Assembly: GCA_051881395.1 (NCBI GenBank)
Contig: JBJEPU010000084.1
Coordinates: 1 to 52,622, forward strand
Source of the DNA: Fimenecus sp051881395
GTDB taxonomy: Bacteria; Bacillota; Clostridia; Oscillospirales; Acutalibacteraceae
DNA: 52,622 bases
Reading direction: 5' to 3'
The notes below the pieces were generated by a model. That model did not search any database and was not told the origin of the DNA. It worked only from the letters and a program-made list of their open reading frames with translations. The translations under genes and the position numbers were made by a program. This document shows positions 49,186-52,622 of this stretch, in pieces; within the stretch, counting starts at the first letter, position 1, and each line of letters opens with the position of its first letter.

Positions 49186-49803
49186 TTATTTTTCGGCAAA
49201 TTTCTCGCCGATTTTTTTCGGCATCACCTGACCGCCCGAAAAATCAAAGATTTTATTGCAAAAATCCGCTTCCAAAGCGCTGTCAATACTGAGCGTCAGG
49301 CACACTTTTTCGGAAAAATCGGTATCTAAAATTTTTGCCGCGGTTTTTTCAAGATACGGCAGGAGTTTTGCATAAAACGGGTAATCGACCGAAACGGTTA
49401 GGATAGAGCAAAGCCCCATGGTGATGATTTCGCCCGCCGCAAGCGCCAAATGCGCCGCGTGGGAATAGGCGCGCACCAAGCCCCCGCCGCCGAGCAATAT
49501 CCCGCCGAAATAGCGCGTGACCACCACGGCGACATCGGTAATACCCGATTTTTCGAGCACATCCAAGGTCGGCACGCCCGCCGTGCCCTGTGGCTCGCCG
49601 TCGTCGGAATAACGCTTGACATTGCCGTCGCGCAGAATATAGGCGTAGACATTGTGTTTGGCATCCCAATGCTTTTTTTGAATTTCCGCAACAAACGCGG
49701 TTGCCTCCTCCACCGTTTGCACGGGGCGCACATAGCCGATAAAGCGCGAGCGTTTCTCGGTGAATTCGTCGCTTGCGCTGTGTTTGACGGTTTTATACTC
49801 CAC
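49186..49803 (-). CDS. yigZ: YigZ/IMPACT family protein
   Basis: A 205-aa protein of the YigZ family, related to eukaryotic IMPACT. Family members have an N-terminal RNase-S5-like fold and a C-terminal alpha/beta domain, and have been linked to translation regulation; the exact role is unknown. Signatures: RFIGYVRPVQTVEEA, DAKHNVYAYIL, SDDGEPQGTAGVPTLDVL and TRYFGGILLGGGGLVRAYS. The start is GTG 49803 after AGAGGTG. It lies between dgt and rpmE on the same strand, with a terminator upstream. Confidence 0.93.
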   Translation of the reverse strand: MEYKTVKHSASDEFTEKRSRFIGYVRPVQTVEEATAFVAEIQKKHWDAKHNVYAYILRDGNVKRYSDDGEPQGTAGVPTLDVLEKSGITDVAVVVTRYFGGILLGGGGLVRAYSHAAHLALAAGEIITMGLCSILTVSVDYPFYAKLLPYLEKTAAKILDTDFSEKVCLTLSIDSALEADFCNKIFDFSGGQVMPKKIGEKFAEK

Positions 49804-49836
49804 AGTCTACACCTCTCTTTCAAAATCTGAAAAGCA

Positions 49837-49867
49837 CAAAAAAAGCGGCACAAACCGTACCGCTTTT
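49837..49867 (-). terminator. Terminator of rpmE
   Basis: Stem AAAAGCGG / CCGCTTTT with a T7 run on the minus strand, after the rpmE stop codon. Confidence 0.8.
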
Positions 49868-49879
49868 TGCTTTGCAAAC

Positions 49880-50086
49880 TTATTTTGCGTTGATGTTGAA
49901 TCTCTTGTTGAAACGGTCTACACGCCCGCCGGTGTCAACCAACTTTTGTTTGCCGGTGAAGAACGGATGGCAGTTGGAGCAAATATCCACACGCAGGTTT
50001 TCTTTGGTGGAGCGGGTTTCAAACTCAGCGCCGCAAGCGCATTTAACGGTAGTCGTTTTGTATTCGGGATGAATTCCCTGTTTCAT
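49880..50086 (-). CDS. rpmE: 50S ribosomal protein L31, zinc-binding form
   Basis: L31 bridges the ribosomal subunits. The 68-aa product is the C+ type with four cysteines, Cys16 and Cys18 (KCACG) and Cys36 and Cys39 (CSNCHPFFTGKQK), that bind zinc. The C-terminal FTGKQKLVDTGGRVDRFNKRF is the family signature. The start at 50086 has GAGGTGA 6 nt upstream; the ATG at 50092 is too close to it. It has its own promoter and terminator. The cysteine-free paralogue seen in some Firmicutes is not in this window. Confidence 0.97.
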   Translation of the reverse strand: MKQGIHPEYKTTTVKCACGAEFETRSTKENLRVDICSNCHPFFTGKQKLVDTGGRVDRFNKRFNINAK

Positions 50087-50128
50087 TGTCATTCACCTCT
50101 TTCGGTATCCTTTATAACAGCGTTAGCA

Positions 50129-50157
50129 ATTTTAACACATCACGGGTAAAAATGCAA
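50129..50157 (-). promoter_or_regulatory. Sigma-A promoter of rpmE
   Basis: On the minus strand TTGCAT, 17 nt, TAAAAT. Confidence 0.65.
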
Positions 50158-50177
50158 GTGTTTTTTTCAAATCCGCG

Positions 50178-52622
50178 TTAAATATTTACCGAAACCGTCT
50201 GTTTGAGCACAAACGAATACAAAAGCGTTTCTTTGACGGGCAGGCAGAAGAGTTCTTCGGCGGCGCGTTTATACACGGAAAGTTGTTTTTTGTATCGCTC
50301 GGCAAGTTCCTCCGCTGTCTTTACACGGTCGGTTTTATAATCGACAATCACCACCGCGCCGTTTTCCACAAAGGCGCAGTCGATAATCCCCTGCACGGTA
50401 ATTTGCTCGTCGGGGAAATCGTCGCCAAGCGTAGATACAACCGCATTTGCCGGGAACAGCACCGTAAATTTTTGCTCGCGGTATATTTCCTCGGCGGATT
50501 GCATACGGGCAAGCAAATCGGACTGTAAAAAGGCGGTTAAGGTTTCACGGTCGAGCACATCACATTCTTCTTTTCGCAAATACCCCGCACTTTGCAAGCG
50601 TTGAATTTCCGTTTCCAAATCGTCTTGGGCGTTTTGAAAGTCGCATACTTCGGCAAAACGGTGGGTTGCCGTGCCGCGCTCGGCGGGGGTTAAGCCGCTT
50701 TTGCCGAGGAAGGCGGGTTCGGCGGCGGCAAAATAGGTAAAGCTGTGCTCCGCTTCATTGAGGGCGGACGCGGAAACCTTACCGGGACAGGTAGAAAGCG
50801 GCATTGCGTGATATTGAAACTGCACGCGGCGGTCAATTTCCGCAAAGAGCGCCGCGTCTGGCTTTGCCGTTTCGACGGGTTCGCTTTGGGCAACGGTCTC
50901 GGGCGTTTCTTCTGTATTCGGCAAAACCACCTGCAAATCAAAGCCGCCCACCGTGCTCTCGCGCGTGCCGACATCAGCCATTTCGCGCAGAACGTCCGCC
51001 TGCGGGTGCTTCATACACGATGCCAAAAGCCAATCCAAATAGCACGACGCCCCATTTACATAGGCTGACGGCACGCCCGTTTCGCCCTGCACCGCCAGCG
51101 CTGCCGCATGCACCCAGTTTGCCGCATTGCGCCGACCGCAGGTGCCGACAAAAATCAGTTTTTCCTTCGCGCGCGTCAGCGCAACATACAGCACGCGCAG
51201 TTCTTCCGCTTGCGCCGCCGCACCGATAGCCAACTGCGTACCGACATAAGGCACGCTTTGAAAAGTACGGCGGTTTTCTCGGTCAAAAATTTTAAGACCC
51301 AGCAAAAGGTCTTGGTGTATCAGCATTTTTTTGTATTGGTCCGAACGGTTAAACTGTGTACCGCATTTTGCCAATATCACCACGGGGAATTCCAAACCTT
51401 TGCTTTTGTGCACGGTCATAATGCGCACCACATCAGCATATTCCGAAACGCCCGTTGCCGCCTCAACATTTTCTTCGTTTTCGCGCAGTTTTTCAAGATA
51501 CCGCAAAAAGCCCGACAGACTGTTTTTGCCGATTTCGCCGTAATCCTCAGCATAGCGCAACAGCAATAACAAATTGAGTTTTCGGTTTTCGCCGCCCGCC
51601 ATCGCGCCGACTATCGCTTCAAAACCCGTATAGGCATAAATGCTCCGCAGCAATGCGGCGGGGGTTTGGACGGTGCTTAACCGTTTGAGTGCCTCATAAT
51701 CCGCTAAAAATGCGCGGCATTTGGGGCTTCCAAAGGCACGCAAACGCCGAAACAGCGCCGTTTCGTGCGAATGCAGATTGATTTGCGCCAATTCGTCGGG
51801 CGTAAAGCCCCAAATCGGCGACAACAAACAGGCGCACAGCGGCACATCCAACAGCGGATTGTTGAGAATTTCCAAAAGCGACACCATCACGCGGATTTCC
51901 CGCATCGAGAAAAAGCCGCCCTTTTTCTGATAAAACGCGGGCACGCCGACGCTTTCGAGCGCCTCCAAATAACGGTTGCCGTTTTTTAAAGAGCGCATCA
52001 AAATACAAATATCGCGCGGACGAACCGGGCGGCGTTCTCCGTTTTTATCGGTCACAAGCATTTTGGAGTCCAGCATTTTGCGAACGGTTTCGGCGATATG
52101 GCGGCATTCCGTAAAATTGCCGTCCTCATCCTGCGTCGCACCCGAAAGCAAGTGCAATTCGACGCTTTCGTCCTCTGCCGCATCAAACGGTGCGGCGGGA
52201 TTGAGCCGTTCCGTCTCCGAATAGTCAATCCCGCAGGAATCTTTCGTCATCAGTTGTCCGAACAGATAGTTGATACCGTCCGCAACATTTTTGCGGGAAC
52301 GGAAGTTTTTATCCAAGGTAATGCGCGCGGGATAGGTTTTGCCGTCGAAATCGGCATACTGTTCGCGGCGGCGCAGAAAAATTTCGGGCATCGCAAGGCG
52401 GAAGCCGTATATGCTTTGCTTGACATCGCCGACGGTAAACAGATTTTGCCCTTCCCGCGAGATTGCTGAAAAGAGCATATCCTGCGCTTCGTTGGTGTCC
52501 TGATATTCGTCGAGCAGTATTTCTTCGTACTTTTCGGAGATTTCCACGGCAAGCGGCGTACGCAAAACCGCGCCGTCTGCCGCGCGCGAAATCAACAGAG
52601 ACAGCGCCATATGGGATATATC
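50178..52622 (-). CDS. addA: ATP-dependent helicase/nuclease subunit A, 3' part (cut by the window edge)
   Basis: C-terminal 815 codons of AddA, the helicase-nuclease subunit of the AddAB complex that processes double-strand breaks for recombination. The N-terminal part with Walker A lies beyond the right edge. Present are helicase motif II DEYQDTNEAQ, motif III VGDVKQSIYGFR, motif V VHKSKGLEFPVVIL, motif VI VLYVALTRAKEKL, and the RecB-type nuclease motif VIVDYKTDRV near the C-terminus. No stop or frameshift interrupts the part seen. addB would be expected upstream, outside the window. Confidence 0.95.
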   Translation of the reverse strand, partial: DISHMALSLLISRAADGAVLRTPLAVEISEKYEEILLDEYQDTNEAQDMLFSAISREGQNLFTVGDVKQSIYGFRLAMPEIFLRRREQYADFDGKTYPARITLDKNFRSRKNVADGINYLFGQLMTKDSCGIDYSETERLNPAAPFDAAEDESVELHLLSGATQDEDGNFTECRHIAETVRKMLDSKMLVTDKNGERRPVRPRDICILMRSLKNGNRYLEALESVGVPAFYQKKGGFFSMREIRVMVSLLEILNNPLLDVPLCACLLSPIWGFTPDELAQINLHSHETALFRRLRAFGSPKCRAFLADYEALKRLSTVQTPAALLRSIYAYTGFEAIVGAMAGGENRKLNLLLLLRYAEDYGEIGKNSLSGFLRYLEKLRENEENVEAATGVSEYADVVRIMTVHKSKGLEFPVVILAKCGTQFNRSDQYKKMLIHQDLLLGLKIFDRENRRTFQSVPYVGTQLAIGAAAQAEELRVLYVALTRAKEKLIFVGTCGRRNAANWVHAAALAVQGETGVPSAYVNGASCYLDWLLASCMKHPQADVLREMADVGTRESTVGGFDLQVVLPNTEETPETVAQSEPVETAKPDAALFAEIDRRVQFQYHAMPLSTCPGKVSASALNEAEHSFTYFAAAEPAFLGKSGLTPAERGTATHRFAEVCDFQNAQDDLETEIQRLQSAGYLRKEECDVLDRETLTAFLQSDLLARMQSAEEIYREQKFTVLFPANAVVSTLGDDFPDEQITVQGIIDCAFVENGAVVIVDYKTDRVKTAEELAERYKKQLSVYKRAAEELFCLPVKETLLYSFVLKQTVSVNI

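Overview
The window looks like part of the chromosome of an endospore-forming, anaerobic, low-to-mid GC member of the Firmicutes, class Clostridia, most likely a gut Oscillospirales/Ruminococcaceae-type organism (inference, no marker tree was run). The grounds are AGGAGG ribosome binding sites, sigma-A promoters of the TTGNNN-16/17-TATAAT type, an oxygen-sensitive class III ribonucleotide reductase, an HPr/HprK pair, sporulation proteins (SpoIVFA, SpoIVFB, BofA) and a gerABC germination operon. Most genes lie on the minus strand. The right edge cuts through addA; otherwise the window is chromosomal housekeeping plus small accessory patches.

Layout. 0-3.5 kb: uvrC, ptsH (HPr) and a membrane-anchored polysaccharide deacetylase. 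3.6-5.8 kb: a cytosolic GH89 alpha-N-acetylglucosaminidase with its own promoter. 5.9-10.4 kb: rplS with an L19-type leader, the radical SAM pair TIGR03936/TIGR03960, then spoIVFB and spoIVFA. 10.55-11.7 kb: tRNA-Val(GAC), followed by a 150-bp array of six small hairpins in front of a four-helix-bundle (23S intervening-sequence-protein-like) gene and a translationally coupled unknown gene. This is the most unusual part of the window. 11.7-13.1 kb: bofA and two unknown small genes. 13.1-18.9 kb: xpt plus a BMP-type nucleoside ABC importer (nupNOPQ) in one operon. 19-22.4 kb: a MATE exporter, an NhaC antiporter and a GNAT acetyltransferase. 22.6-29.2 kb: GH38 alpha-mannosidase, a NifU-like protein and a phosphohexomutase in one operon, divergent from a GH36 alpha-galactosidase. 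29.3-30.1 kb: a small accessory patch with two divergent XRE regulators sharing an operator, and a cluster of hairpin repeats. 30.1-35.4 kb: an MGMT-family gene, gerC-gerB-gerA, and a divergent DUF421-DUF4363 pair. 35.4-40.9 kb: the operon hprK-glucokinase-murB-rapZ-whiA-ROK. 41-45 kb: an unknown gene, then nrdD-nrdG-comEB under a promoter with NrdR-like boxes. 45-49.1 kb: dgt-dnaG-rpoD. 49.2-52.6 kb: yigZ, rpmE and the 3' part of addA.

How the parts fit. Three intracellular glycosidases (GH89, GH38, GH36), a phosphohexomutase and two ROK sugar kinases suggest uptake of small host-type glycans and their breakdown in the cytosol. HPr, with both His15 and Ser46, together with HprK suggests classical Firmicutes carbon control. 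SpoIVFA, SpoIVFB and BofA, the parts of the pro-sigma-K checkpoint, lie within 3.1 kb. nrdD/nrdG/comEB and dgt all act on the deoxynucleotide pool. All functional statements come from reading motifs and gene order; no database search was possible.
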